From Apiotrichum sp. Y4204 (lineage: Eukaryota > Basidiomycota > Tremellomycetes > Trichosporonales > Trichosporonaceae), in assembly GCA_025531455.1 (NCBI GenBank), contig JAMYHL010000017.1, positions 372,001 through 436,000 of the forward strand: DNA of 64,000 nucleotides, given 5' to 3'. This document shows, in pieces, positions 1 through 11,975 of the stretch. The position numbers and the translations under genes are program-made. The notes under the pieces were generated by a model. The model saw only the letters and a list, made by a program, of their open reading frames with translations. It had not been told where the DNA came from and did not search any database. The first letter of the stretch is position 1, and the number at the start of each line of letters is the position of its first letter.

Positions 1-3000
1 TCTTCCCCTTGGCGTACCCCGCCTTTGTACTGCCATCATGACTAGGATGCTTTGCAACCTGTGGAAACCTTTATTAACCTGTGGCGATGGTGATTAGCAC
101 CGGAGCACTGGTAGCGCACGGCAGAGCACGGCAGAGCGCGGCAGAGCACTGGCCTATGGCTTACCGACGCTCCTTGATTACCAGCCAAGAGCACTGGATC
201 CTTGCTCGTCTCGAGGTCTCAGCTGTCCAGCTGTCCTGCATTCCGTCTTCACCGTTCACCGACATCGGGCATCCCACGGCATTCCTCCCCGTCACCCCCC
301 TCGAGCTCGCGAGCTCCCTCCCCTCCAACCCCACCATCTTCCACCGCCCATTGCCGCGCCCACCTCCGAAGCGGATGCTCTGTAATCTGTAACGACTCTC
401 TGCAGTACAGACAGTAGATGTAACCGCTGCCATTCCCAATCCTATTCCCATTCCCATTTCCCTAATATCCCTTATCCTTATCCTAATCCGACCCCGCTTA
501 CAGTCCCACTGTCCCGGTCCCAATCTCCGGTCCCTTTACATCCCCTATTCCCATTCCCTTTCGTTCCTCCCCCCTTTGGCGTCGGGTCCATTCGACCTCT
601 CGACCTCTGCGACCTTCGGTCATCTCCCCGCATCTCCCTTTACCGCGCCCCTTCCTCCGAGCTTCCGGCTTCCCACACTTTGGAAACGTGCTTGAACGGC
701 ACCGACCCATAACCCGTAACCCAGAGGATCAGAGGGCAAGAGGACCGCGCTCAGCGCCATCAGCCACCAAGGACATCAGAGACAGAGACATTATTTTTTT
801 TCTTGTTCGCCATCCCTGGGCGTCCACTGCCTTTGCACTGGTAGAATACAAAGATACTTCTGTTAACCGCTGTTACACTGTTTGACGGCGGCAGATCCAG
901 AGAGATCAGAGAGATCAGAGATCCAGAGCAGCTGCACTATACACAATTACCGCTCGGTGTCGTAGAGAGGAGCATTCAGAAAAGGGAAAGGAAAACGAAC
1001 AAACCAAAGACGCCAAAGGCCAAAGGTTGAGGGGGTTGAGGTATGTGAGGAATTGAGGAACGGAATACAGACTGCATGCACCACTACCACTGAACTGTAT
1101 GTCGTTGCCTTCTGCCTTGTTGCCTCTGGCATCGCATCCCAGTGTGCATTTGCACTGCTGGTCTCTGTGGCCTCTCTTGTCTTGCGCCCTCCCACTTTCT
1201 GGCCTGCATGGCCTGGTTTCTCTGATTCTCTGACTCCGTTCCTTCTCCGCGCACCCCCCCTCTCCCCCCTCCCCTTCCCCTCCTCCCCGCCCTCCGCCCT
1301 CCGCACTCCGCGCCTCTCTCCGCCCTCCCAACTCTTCGGGCTCCGTCCTCTTCGGCGCGCGTGCGCACTGCCTCGCACTTTTGGTCTCTGCTCTCTGCTC
1401 TGCTCCGCGGCGCCGTCGTCGTCTTCCGCCTTTTACTTTTTTTTTTTTTTCCTTTGTACCCTGACACCCCCCTCTCCTTTGATTTCCTCGCCCTCCGGCC
1501 TCTGGTCTGTAGCCCTCCTGCACCTGTTTTCCCTTTCAACCATTTTGAACCCTTTGTCTCCCTCGGCCCTCGGCTTACTCTCTCAAATTCCCCTTCTTCC
1601 TCATCCTCTGTCCCCCCGCGACCAGCTGCCTTTAGCTCTGGTAGCAATACCACACACAACTATCATTTCCACCCACCTCATCGCATTCCCCCCATCTCAA
1701 CACCTTTGTGCTTTGGGTGCCGCATCTCTCCTCCATCTGTGCACCTCTCTGACATCTCTCCACTTCTCTGCTCTCCACTTCGCGTCGCCGCCGCCCCCGT
1801 GCAATCGAGACAACACACCACTCTACTCCGATACTCCGAGCCCCACCTCCGGAACTACGTCCACACTCTACACGTTCGTCGTCCCTCCGCACACACCCCC
1901 ATCTCCACAAACTATTACTCCTCCTACTCCTCCTTACTCCGCCGCGTCGTCACCCTTTTCGCTCCAGGAGACCCCCCGACCCCCCGAAGACCCTGTCCCC
2001 TTGGTGCAAAGGATACCTACAGTGCCACCACCACCACCACCACTATCAACCTCTACCACCACCCCTTCACTCCCTCAACCCTCACTCTCTCACTCCCGTC
2101 AGTGCATACCATCCTCGAGGCCCCTGCATCTGCACTTTGCTTCCCCTCTTCTTTTGGCCACTCATCGACAGTCGACAGAACACTTCTCAACGTTTGACTT
2201 TTGTCCATCTCGCCGGTTGTGTCCGTCCATTCACCCTTCTCTCGACTCTATCCCTTCTCTCGTCATCGCCATTCTCCGCGCTGGCATCGCTGTCGGACCC
2301 GATATCCACGCACATCTCCACACACACACACATACACACGCTTACCGACATTGCCTCCCCACACACATCCACACACAACCACTCATACCATCCGTCCGCG
2401 TCGCCCAGTTTCTTGGCGACAACCTCAGACTCGGGAAGCTAAAGAAGATTCGTCCCTGTCTTCCGCACCCCGGATCGCCTCACGATCTCACGAGCACATC
2501 ACTCTGAACGTCTAGACAGACCATTTGGACTCTTTCCGTCTGCCCGGACCGCAGCGCGCACTGACAATCGGTACGGCACATCGGCATCGTTCAGTCTTGG
2601 CCCAAACGCCCATCCATCCGTCTCCGCCCACCCAAGCCGACATACCCCCGGTGTCTCCTGCTTTCCGGACCACCACACGGATCAACAGACTGAACCAACA
2701 ATCTGGTTTCTGGTAAAGTGTGGATACATTCCGCGAGGGCACAACCTCAGGTCTTGCATTCCTTGGAACTTGGAGAGTCGACATCCAACCCCCGTTGACC
2801 CCACCTGTTCCATTCGCAGCCAGGCCCGCCCCTCCTCGCGCCCGTCTCACAAACCAAGCCGCCACTCTTCCATCTCAGCCTCGCTTCCATTGTTCAGTTC
2901 CCATCTGCCTCTCTATTTCACCCCTCTATCAGGCCGTCTCAACAACACTCTCCTGGATTCCGGCATCGAGCGACTCCGATATCAATCTCCGACTTGATCT

Positions 3001-3280
3001 TGTAGCTCGCCAGCGACACCCCTGCAGTCCAACTCTCACTGTGAACTTGAGCTTCTTGCCCTCAACACTTAATCTACCAATCACGGTTCTTCCCGTCGTG
3101 GAATCGTCCACACCCACCACCATTCCACGCCGGTCGCCATAACGACTGTGCCGCGCTTTCATTGCGCTCATACTATAGTAACTCCAGATCTCGACAAAGG
3201 TGAGCCACAGCGCCGAACCCGTGTCCCCCAAGGCGTTCACCTCTAATCCCAGTGTTGTCGTTCTGGCCTGAATCTTTCCA
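1..3280. other. Gene-free pyrimidine-rich leader upstream of the homeobox gene
   Basis: No protein of recognisable family is encoded here on either strand. From about 1240 to 3270 the + strand is dominated by C and T, with runs of CCCTCC, a T12 run near 1440 and a CA dinucleotide tract at about 2316-2340. This low-complexity composition keeps long reading frames open by chance (for example 1053-2507), but their translations are Ser/Pro/Thr/Leu filler. The simplest reading is promoter plus a very long 5' untranslated leader for the homeodomain gene starting at 3281. Confidence 0.55.
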
Positions 3281-6197
3281 ATGTCTGGTGCGGTGACCTA
3301 TGGGCCCGACTCGGGCGCCAATGGTGCCGAGTATGGCTCTTACGTCTCTGATGGCCGTCCCGTCAGCTATCCGGGCCAGGCACAAGGTAACAACATGATG
3401 CCTCCGGGCATGCTTCCGCAGATGCCAATGACCGGTGGTGGCCAGCAGGGCGGCTATCTTACGCCGAGCATGGGCGAGCCGTCCATGCGCGACAGCGTCG
3501 ATGGCATTCCGCAACTTCACATGCAGCACCAACAACATCTCGCAGGCCTTCCCAACCTCCAGGGCGTCCCCGGCGGTGGTATGCCTGGTATCCCTTCTCA
3601 TCTTGCTGGCATGTCCCAGTACGCCGTCCCAACTGGAATGGCCATGGGCACACAGCAGTACGCAGCTGGTGGAGTCCCGCTGGGTTACTACCAGATGCCG
3701 TCCGGCGCGGGTGGGTTCGCCCAGATGGCCACCCTCGTTCCCGACTATCGCTTCGGCGCGGCCACGCAGTTTGTCCACCCCGAGTGGGAAGACGAGTACG
3801 AGGAAGGCACAGGGGCGGTCCTGTATGGAAACCTCGAGGTACGTGCATACCGAGGTGACAGCAAGCGAAGGCACCCACTCACACACCAGCAGGTCAAGCA
3901 CCGCCGCCGAACAACACCCGAGCAGCTCCGCGTCCTCGAGCACTACTTTGCGATGAACCCCCGGCCGGACAACGCGCTCCGCGAGTATCTTGCATCAGAG
4001 CTCGGCATCACCAAGCGCAACGTCCAGGTGTGGTTCCAGAACCGGTGAGTAGCATGAATAATCCATCGCCGTCGGTGCCATTCCGCGCCTTCCCGTGCGA
4101 CCAAGCCACCCAGCCATGTCTTTAGGTGGCCACCCTGTGGCGCCGGGCTGGATCCCTTTGGATTTGAACGTTCCCATCACATGTGGACCCTTGGAACACA
4201 ACTGACCTTGCAGTCGTGCAAAGATAAAGCAGCAGGAAAAAGCCCGCGAGGCTGCGGCTGCTGAATCGCAAAAGGAGCAGGCCGCCAAGGCGGAGGCGGG
4301 TGAAGGTGCGCAGTCCGAGACGACGCCCGTGGCCGACGCCAACAAGTCACCCTCAGCGCCACCATCTGGGTCACAGGCGGCAGTCACCACACCATCAGGG
4401 AAAGGAACGCCCGTGGCGGCGCGCACTCAGGTGCCCTCTCTCGGCGTTCAGCAGGCACAACAAACACCACCCACAATTCAGACCACGCCGGCACCAGGGT
4501 CGACACCGACTCGGGTACCATCACGACCGTCCTCGCGGACGAGCAACTCGGGCTCACAGCCGGCACCAGTAGTGAACCTCCTTCCTTCTGCGGACAAGAT
4601 TGACATGGGCCGCCGAGTGTCGATCGCTGGCGGTGATGTGGCAAGTATCGAGCAATGGGCCATCAAGCGGAGACAGCAGATGGGCCAGGCGGGGCAGTAC
4701 TCTACCAACTTGTCCCCGGCCAACTCGCCCATGGGCGCTGCAGCTGCCGCGAGGAGAAACAGCCAGCCGTACCCGACGCAGATCATCACACATCACACCC
4801 CCAGTGGAGAAGCCGCCGACCAGTCAGCGGCGAGCGGCATGCAGCGTCCGGGACTCGGGAGTCCAAAGATTTCTCCCAACGCGACCAATGGGCGGACGCC
4901 AGGGCATTTGTTGTTCACCGCGATGCGGAACAACTCGATCCGCCGCGCGTCCATGCCGGGTGGTGCGTCGATGCCGGGTGGTGCGGCGCAGCTCATCTCC
5001 ACAACGGCGTTCACCCCGCCCCGCGTGTCGACGTACCACTGTGCATCTTCCGAGTCCTCTAATGGTCGCCACGGCGTTGCGCGCGAGCTGAGCCCGATCA
5101 AGGACCAGGACTACGAGATTGACCCGTCGCTGCGCGTGCCCATGACCTTCGTTACCCCGCCACAGAACGGTTCGCAGAACGCGTCAGCAGACCTGCTCAA
5201 TGTGCCGGGCGCGACCGAGTCTTCCCTCTCATACACGCTGAACCCCGGGTTGCCGTTCTCGCCAAACTCGCCCCTGCCGAATCCGTCCTTCTCCTTTGGT
5301 GGCACGCCGTCGCACGACTCTACGCCCGCCGTGCCAAGCATGTTTGGCAGCGACAAGACGACGCCCTCGGGCCTGGAGAACGATCCGAACCATGCGCTGT
5401 TCCTGGCCCTGGAGCGTGGCCGTCTCGGTTCCATTGCCTCGGTCAACTCGGTTGCCACCAACGGCACGGAATGCACGGCTACCGAGTACGGTAGCGAGGC
5501 CGACTGGGGATCGTTTATCCCTCCTGGCTTTGACCCGGATACTCGTCGTGCATCTGCTCCGGCGGACCTGCTCCACAACATAGGCCTGTTGGGTATCTCG
5601 GGGTCGTCATCCCAGAACCCCAGCCCGATCCGCCCATCTCCGCTGGCAAGCCATTATGGTGCAATGCAGGGTTCGTCGTACGAGCTCACCGTCCCTTCTG
5701 GGCCTGTGTCTGGCCCCATGTCCGCCCCGCTCCAGCAGTCTGGCTCTTCGTCATCCACCCTCGGTGGCGGGCCTTACCTCCCTGCTTCCACCGCGTCCCC
5801 AACCCCGTCTGCCGGCGGGTCGGCAATTGCCTCGGAGGGACCGTCGCCGGCCGCCTCGCAGATGCAGATCAACCCCCAGTCCCTAATGATGCCTCCGCCG
5901 CCATTGCCCGGCCAGCAGCAACAGCAGCAGCAGCATCAGTACCAGTTCCCCGCTATGGGCCAGCAATACTCTGCGTCGTCTGCCGCCCTTCCTCCGTCGT
6001 TCCCCAACGTCCCCGACCCGCTCGCCTTCCACGGTCTGCCATCATCGGGCAGCAGCAGCGCCGACACGCTTGGCGGCGTCGGCAACGACTACGACCTGGG
6101 CTTTGACTTGTCCGCCGGGTCGGACGACAAAGATTTCTCCTTTCTCTCCGACCTCACAGACGAAAACTCGTCCGACGCCGTGAATGTCTTTGTGTAA
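3281..6197 (+). CDS. Homeodomain transcription factor
   Basis: Encodes a predicted 897-residue nuclear DNA-binding protein. Exons are 3281-3838, 3893-4044 and 4214-6197. The homeodomain lies at about residues 188-247. It begins KHRRRTTPEQ and ends with the recognition helix VQVWFQNRRAKIKQQ, keeping the W, F, N and R positions typical of homeoboxes, and it has no TALE-type insertion. Intron 2 (169 nt) splits the first Arg codon of NRR. Intron 1 is only 54 nt and in frame, and it sits directly before the homeodomain. The rest is low complexity: a Gly/Met/Pro/Gln-rich N-terminus, a Ser/Thr/Pro-rich C-terminus, a short Gln run near 5920 and an acidic tail. The start is the first ATG after the pyrimidine-rich leader. 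A single N-terminal homeodomain resembles basidiomycete Hob-type regulators, but orthology is not established. Target genes are unknown. Confidence 0.93.
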
Positions 6198-8373
6198 TCT
6201 CTTCTCCCATGTCTGCTTCTTCAGTGTTCGCCTCGATTCTCTCGCTTTTGCTTGTTTTAGTTTGGGCCGCCAGTTCTGTACCTGTCACGCTCTGGGTGGG
6301 ATACTTTGTCGTCGTTTTCGTCTCTCGGTTCTCGTCTTATGTTGACTTTACGCTTCGCCATTTACAGTACTGCTCTCTCATTGTCCGGTGGCGCGCCTAC
6401 ACACGCCCGCCGCGCCTGTCTGGTTTATCGGTCCGCAGCTCTCACATTCAATCGACACATTGTTAGACAATATATACACGTATGCGATGTCTTGCAGAGG
6501 AGCGAACAAGAGTTTGAGCACATGGGCGCCCGCAGTGTCGGAACAGTTTAACAGTACAGCGCTGGAACAGCGACCGTTCCTGTGGCGCGTGGCGCAGGAC
6601 ATTGACGCCCAGAGATCAGAGATCCAGAGTCCCCGTGATCTGCAGTCTGAATGCACAAATGGTGCGAGGAGCGCGGGCAGGACTGACCACCGAAAGACTT
6701 TTGGTGATTGCTACTGCACATCAAGCAAACGCCTCACTGGGCCTCGTCCGCGGCAGATACGCCTGTATCAAGGGTCAAAGGATACACAGTCCACGAGAGT
6801 TCAGCTACTTGCGATTCCAGGATCCCCCGTGGCCACATCCCCAAACCTGGAATGGCATCAGGACAAACAATTCGCGCAGTGGACGGGGCAAAAACCCAAA
6901 AGTGGACGGACTGCGGTAAAGTACATACTCTGGAGATCTGAGTTGAGCTCTATTACCATGCCATTACCATGTTACCATATTATTACCTGCCGTCCGTGGC
7001 GTGGGATCATGCATTGGAGCCTGGAGCTCAATTGCCGACTGGCTCGCAAAAGGAAGAAATGGAAAGTGTATTGTGTCTCGAGGGCAGAGTGGAGTGGGTT
7101 TAGCGCCGTCCGGACCATTCATCTGGATCACAGTCTCGGCTGGATCTGGATTCTGGATTCTCCGTGGCATCAGTAGTACAAGTCAGTCCGTGAGTGACAA
7201 TGGTGGCCAGAGTGGCCAGAGTGGGTCGTTTACGGGGCCAGGCTCGGGTCAGCGGTGGCGCCGTGGCGCCCGGGGCATGTCTCACACCTTGGAGCTTAGA
7301 AGCTACATCTTGTCTCGCGTGTTCGCCTCGTCTTCGTCTTTCATCTCGGCTCGGCTACGTCGCTTCTTGGACCGGGTGATGAATATCAATATCAATATCA
7401 CAACTGGGATGAATGGGTCAAATGGTATTCAGTCTTATCAGCAGTCCTGCAGGCCTGCAGCTGCAGATTGGCACGGCGCATGGTTCTCGTGAGTTGGTGT
7501 TCCCGCTTGCACGCGGAGCCTCTGAACACCTGCACTGTGGGACATGTGTGGTGGGAAGATGTACTATCTCAAGCGCGAACAGGCTTTAGGTGGCTGCGAC
7601 TCGGATATTCGGACTTTGGCGACAGAACGGTGCAGCGATGGCAGTGACGTTGTCCCTCTCATTACGATATTCTACAGATTGTGGGATGGTGGTTCGGAGT
7701 GTGTGGATGGGGAGGGATGGAGTGACTGGGAACATATGTACACGATGAAATATGGTGGGAATCTGGACACGAACGGGCCAGACAGCAACAACTTTGGGAG
7801 GAGCAACAAACTCTCAAACTCTCAAAACTCAATACGAGGGACACCGTTTCTGCCCTCACACCCCGCTCAGTTTGGCTTCTGCGCCGGCAGGCCAACACAG
7901 AGACGGAGCACGCGCTGCGCCTGCGGGCCAGTAACCTGCTCGCCTAGATAGTACTCTGTCCACGCCGCTTGCTCGGGGGGCGTGAGGGCGCCGATGACGC
8001 GCGTGCTCGTGAGGGGCTGCAGAAGAGTATAAGAGTATGACGGTGTGGCGCCGGGCGTGGGCGTGGGAGGGAGAGAGTGGCAGTTTGTGGCAGTTGGAAT
8101 GGAATGGGAACAAAACGTGTGTTCGATATGTTCAATGTGGTGAGAGAGAGTGTTCAGATATATTCAGCACAAACCGCACGCAAGGTGAGAACCGGGCGGA
8201 ATGTGAGATCCACAACCCAGTCGGCGTCAGCACTCGCACACTGCACCTCGCCACTCGACTTACGGGCGCGTCGGGGGGCATGCCGCCAAAAAGCACAGGG
8301 ACGAGGGGCATGCCGGCTGCCTCGCGCGCGGCGTTGAGGTGTCTGTCCGTGAGAAAATGACCAGAAGAGAACC
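6198..8373. other. Intergenic between convergent genes
   Basis: About 2.2 kb between the 3' ends of the homeobox gene and the His-rich gene. No family motif, tRNA or strong repeat was recognised. A short ATATCA/AATATC tract lies near 7381-7400. Open frames here are short and not protein-like. Confidence 0.5.
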
Positions 8374-9426
8374 CTACGCCGTGACGAGGGCGTCGACGCG
8401 CGCCTCGGCCGTGATCCCCACAGGGCTGTTCTTGCCGGACGGTCCGTGGTGCTCATGGGCGTGGTGCTTATGGGCGTGGTGCTTGTGCTCGCTGTGCTCG
8501 CTGTGCGCGCTGCGCTCGCTGTGACCGCTGTGCTCGTGGTGCTCGTGGTGCTCGTGGTGCTCGTGGTGCTCGTGGTGCTCGTGCGCGTGGGCAGGGTGCG
8601 CCGCGCGGGGCTGCATAGGCTGCGGCTGGGGACGCTTCGCCTGAGGTTGGTACTCTGCCTGGGTGTCCTGCGGGAAGAGCGGGGGCGACGCGAGGGGCGA
8701 ACGGCTGTGCTTCATCTGGTGGGGAAAGTACCCCGGGCGAGGCGGAGAGAGGATACCCGCGGCGAGGACGGGCGCCGAAGTCTGGATGGGGACGGTGATG
8801 GAGCGCGTGGGGAGATTGGGGACGGATAGACTCGGCGGGGACATGCCCGGCGACGAGAGCGGCGACGTGCCCGGCGATGTGTGGCGGGACGCTGTGCGCG
8901 AGGCTGGGTGCGAGCGCTGGGTATCCGTTTCGGGGTTTACGCACAGCGGGGCAAATCGCGCGGGGGGCGAGTGGGGCGACGGCGAGACGGTCGGGTATCG
9001 CGAAATGTTCTCGCTCGGGGGCTCCATCTCGGGAATGCACGGCACGGGGGCGATGAGGCCCGGATACTCTTCGGAGGTGGGACGGTGCATGCTCGTCCCC
9101 GAGATGGAGTAGCCGCTGGGCGGGATGGGGATGGGATCACTTGAGCCCGCGGCGTTGATCGTGCTTGCGTCCATGGGCGGGAGATTCGCCTCGGGATGTA
9201 GTCCGAGGACAGAGTTGCACCACTCTTCGATGGCCTTGTTCTCGTCCTCGCCGCCGTCGCGGCTGCGTTTAAGAACGCCGAGGACCTCCTGTACGGTCCC
9301 GTGCTTGAGGGGCATGGGGAGTCCGCCGTGCGTCTCGTGCTCGAGGCACAGGTCCTGCGACTGCGGGAAGAGCGGCGACTCGAGCAGCGCAGTAGGGATC
9401 GAGATGATCTTGGGCTTGGGGCTCAT
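8374..9426 (-). CDS. Single-exon protein with a His-rich C-terminal tail
   Basis: Predicted 350-residue protein, uninterrupted from ATG (9426) to TAG (8374-8376). I do not recognise a family. The N-terminal 75 residues look like an ordered, conserved-type segment with alternating charged and hydrophobic residues. The middle is Pro/Ser-rich and probably disordered. The last 80 residues contain repeated HEH units ([15 protein letters not shown]) followed by Ser/His/Glu and Lys/His repeats. Such His-rich stretches can bind zinc, nickel or copper or drive phase separation, but no function can be assigned. The coding repeat spans 8529-8583 on the DNA. No signal peptide or membrane segment is evident. 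Upstream lies 1.2 kb of non-coding DNA before tRNA-Tyr. Confidence 0.72.
   Translation of the reverse strand: MSPKPKIISIPTALLESPLFPQSQDLCLEHETHGGLPMPLKHGTVQEVLGVLKRSRDGGEDENKAIEEWCNSVLGLHPEANLPPMDASTINAAGSSDPIPIPPSGYSISGTSMHRPTSEEYPGLIAPVPCIPEMEPPSENISRYPTVSPSPHSPPARFAPLCVNPETDTQRSHPASRTASRHTSPGTSPLSSPGMSPPSLSVPNLPTRSITVPIQTSAPVLAAGILSPPRPGYFPHQMKHSRSPLASPPLFPQDTQAEYQPQAKRPQPQPMQPRAAHPAHAHEHHEHHEHHEHHEHHEHSGHSERSAHSEHSEHKHHAHKHHAHEHHGPSGKNSPVGITAEARVDALVTA
8529..8583. repeat. 9-bp tandem repeat encoding HEH units
   Basis: The + strand reads as successive copies of a CTCGTGGTG-type unit, about six in a row. On the minus strand this encodes the His-Glu-His repeats of the His-rich protein. Copy number is likely to vary between strains. 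Confidence 0.85.
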
Positions 9427-10593
9427 GCTGGATGTGGGTGTGGATGGTGGGAGCGAGTGGTGATGGGAATGAGGCGCGTCTTCTACGTCTTACACGTCTT
9501 ATATCAAACTGTATCCCTCCCGTCCCTCCTCGACCTGCGGCAGTCAACCTCACACGCCCAACGGGATCCCATTGATCCCACCTCCTTGCTCTTCTGGAGG
9601 CGTTCCGATGGCGCCCGGGACACAAGAACGTGCCAAACCTCGTGCACCCCAGGGCGCGGGGCACTGTCCCTCTGTCCCTCCCTCCCTCTGTCCGTCATTC
9701 TTGTCCTCACGTCCTCGCCCCCGTCGTCACATTGCTTCCACATACGACCTTTCCGACGCTCCTCGCCGCACTCGTCGGCGCGGAACGGAGCGGGTCGTAG
9801 GTGTAGGTGTATCAGTGATCTGTATCGAGTGCTGGGGTGGTCAGTGAAATGAGGAGCCTCCACACTCTGAGCTCTGCGCCGCAGCGGCCGCCTGAATGTG
9901 TGGTCAAAGCTGTCGTTGAACCAGTACGAGGGTTGGGGGGTACAGAAGTGGAAGTGGAATCTCGGGTTGCGCGATAAGTTCTGTTCGTTGCCATCCACGG
10001 CAGGGGATCTCCGACGTCAGTGGCCCGATGACAATGACCTGGACATCAAGAGGGAGGGGCCCGAGGGCGACAGTACAATAGCGGCCCAGTATTATTGTCT
10101 CGTGTTCTGCGCGTGCTTCCTCTGCGCAAGGCGTATCCTTTACGAGGACTTTTGCCCCTGTACCAGACAACACAATAGACGGTATAGACGGCAGTATGCG
10201 ACAGTGTGAGCGACACAGAACGTGTGAACAGTCGGTAAAGCGCAAAGCTGGTCCGAGCACATCCTGTCGTCCTGTCCTGTCGGTCAGACTCGCCGAGATT
10301 CAATGGAAGCAGCTCAACCCGACCGTCGAGACATGGCCAGACATCGGTCTCCTAGTCCTAGGTCCTAGATCCTGGATGCCCTACCCATCGTGTGTAATGT
10401 ACTGTCAGTCATCGTAATCGTCAGCTCATCAGCTCCGGTGTCACCGACTAGACCACCTGCAGTCCGTCTCCCGTGGATAGCCGGCCCTCTGCGCGCTGCG
10501 CCTCTGGGCGCCGCCCTCTCCGCCCTCTCCGGATGTCCAGTCCGCCGCGGTCCGAGAAAAAGAGCGCAGCGAGCTATCGCTCGGCGGCGCCGC
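9427..10593. other. Intergenic, promoter side of the His-rich gene
   Basis: No coding family, repeat or RNA was recognised in these 1.17 kb. The T-run terminator for tRNA-Tyr lies at its right edge. Confidence 0.5.
10557..10561 (-). terminator. Pol III terminator of tRNA-Tyr
   Basis: Five A residues on the + strand give TTTTT on the transcribed sense, 32 nt after the tRNA 3' end. This is the usual minimal RNA polymerase III stop. Confidence 0.6.
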
Positions 10594-10692
10594 TCTCCCA
10601 ACCCTGATTCGAACAGGGGACCGACGGTTATGAGCTCGACACTCGGAGGTAACAGTTACAGTCCGGCGCTCTACCAACTGAGCTATTAAGAG
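10594..10692 (-). tRNA. tRNA-Tyr (GTA) with an intron
   Basis: On the minus strand the acceptor strand CTCTTAA pairs with TTGGGAG (two G-T wobbles), giving the C1-G72 pair characteristic of eukaryotic tRNA-Tyr. The D arm is GCTC/GAGC and the T arm is CCCTG TTCGAAT CAGGG. The anticodon loop begins CTGTAA (anticodon GTA). Aligning with tRNA-Tyr convention gives a 37-nt 5' exon (10692-10656), a 26-nt intron (10655-10630) and a 36-nt 3' exon (10629-10594). The odd feature is the anticodon stem: CCGGA faces ACCGT, giving only three Watson-Crick pairs flanked by C-T and A-A mismatches. It may be a divergent functional gene or a decaying copy. Confidence 0.75.
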
Positions 10693-10827
10693 GAGGCGGT
10701 GGGGCGTTTGGCGGGCGGGCCGCGACGGGCGGAGCGTGTGTGGGTGAGAGGAGACGGTTAGTGAAGAATAAGAGACAGTACAGGTATCCTCGCTGGCAAG
10801 ACGGCAAGACGGCAAGACGTTCACATC

Positions 10828-11975
10828 CTAGTTGACATACAGCTCGTCGGGAATCCGGAGACCCTCGTTGATACCCGCCGATAGGGCGCGGCCGCCATCA
10901 ACAGTGAGGACCGCGCCGTCCATGTAGCTTCCGGCCCTGGATCCGAGGAGGAGCACAGGGCCAACAATCTCGTGGGGCTGGCCCGGGCGGCCGACGACGG
11001 AGCGCGCCGCGGCCTTGGACGCGCCGTCCGCAATGTCGTACTTGTGTCCTCCGGCGGCAGCCGAGGTGCCCGTCATCTCGGAGGGGAAGATGCCTGGGCA
11101 GATTGTGTTGACGCGGATCTTGGCCCTGTGAGGGGTTAGGATGGGGAGTAGAGCTCGACTCACGGGGAGAGACGGCCGGCGAGGAGGTTGGCCGTGTGCA
11201 TTGCGCCGGCCTTGCTTGCGCCGTAGCTCACGGATCCGACCGCGCGCTGTAGGATGTGGCCCGCAATCGACGCAATGACGACAACGGACTTGAGGTCGCT
11301 CCTGTTCAGCAGCGGGACAAACGCAACAGTCGTAAAGTAGACGCCGTTGATGTTGACTGAGCGTGAGCGGCTGCAGGTATTTGAGCATCAGGTACGCACT
11401 CTGGTTGGTGTAGTTGAAGTCGTCGTCGTCGCAGCCCTCCCACATCATCTTGGCGACCGCGTCGACTGCCATCAGCAACGGCTTGTTCATTTTTTGGGCT
11501 GCTCACTGTTGTTCACGTCGGTGGTGGGGTTGCGATAGTTCTTCATCACGCCAGCGCAGTTGACGAGCACGTCGACCTGAAAGTGAGACCAAGTTACAGC
11601 TCATACACTCACGACGTCCGTCTGCGCAGCGACATCGTCATACAGCTTCTTGCACCCCGCCTTGCTCGATACATCGCCAGGAACCCTGCCATCAGCACAG
11701 AACTTATTCTTCCACTCACACAACGACGCTCCCGCCCTGCCCAGCCTGCGCGCTCATCTCCCCGGCCGCCTTCTCAAGCACCTCCTTGCGCCTTCCCGAG
11801 ATGAACACGCGCGCGCCATTCGCGACATATGCAGCGGCGATCGCTGGCGTCAGTATCCCATAGGCAATATCGGTTCGAACTCACCCTTGCCGAGGCCGGT
11901 GCCGCCGCCGGTGATCACGACGGTGCGGCCCTTGACGGCGAAGAGGTCGGAGACGGCAAAGGTGGGTTCGGACAT
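10828..11975 (-). CDS. Short-chain dehydrogenase/reductase (classical SDR)
   Basis: Predicted 304-residue NAD(P)-dependent oxidoreductase of unknown substrate. Exons in coding order are 11975-11885, 11843-11720, 11685-11613, 11576-11507, 11465-11400, 11356-11164 and 11125-10828. All six introns are 34-43 nt with a CTNAC box just before the acceptor in most. The Rossmann motif TGGGTGLG is at residues 22-29 and NCAG at 102-105. The catalytic Ser is about 171, with Tyr186 and Lys190 in YGASK. ICPG follows, and a C-terminal VDGG closes the fold. The family includes fungal oxidoreductases similar to RhlG-type and 3-oxoacyl reductases. The protein looks intact, and no linked pathway genes indicate its role. 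Confidence 0.9.

Noticed and set aside
1053..2507. 484-codon open frame in the homeobox leader
   Set aside because: Translation is Ser/Pro/Thr/Leu low complexity produced by CT-rich DNA. Several overlapping frames are open too, and no domain pattern or splice logic supports a protein.
8468..9040. Antisense-frame Ala/Pro/Arg protein over the His-rich gene
   Set aside because: Overlapping frame of the same strand region with pure Arg/Ala/Pro repeats; the His-rich frame has a proper start, an ordered N-terminus and a stop.
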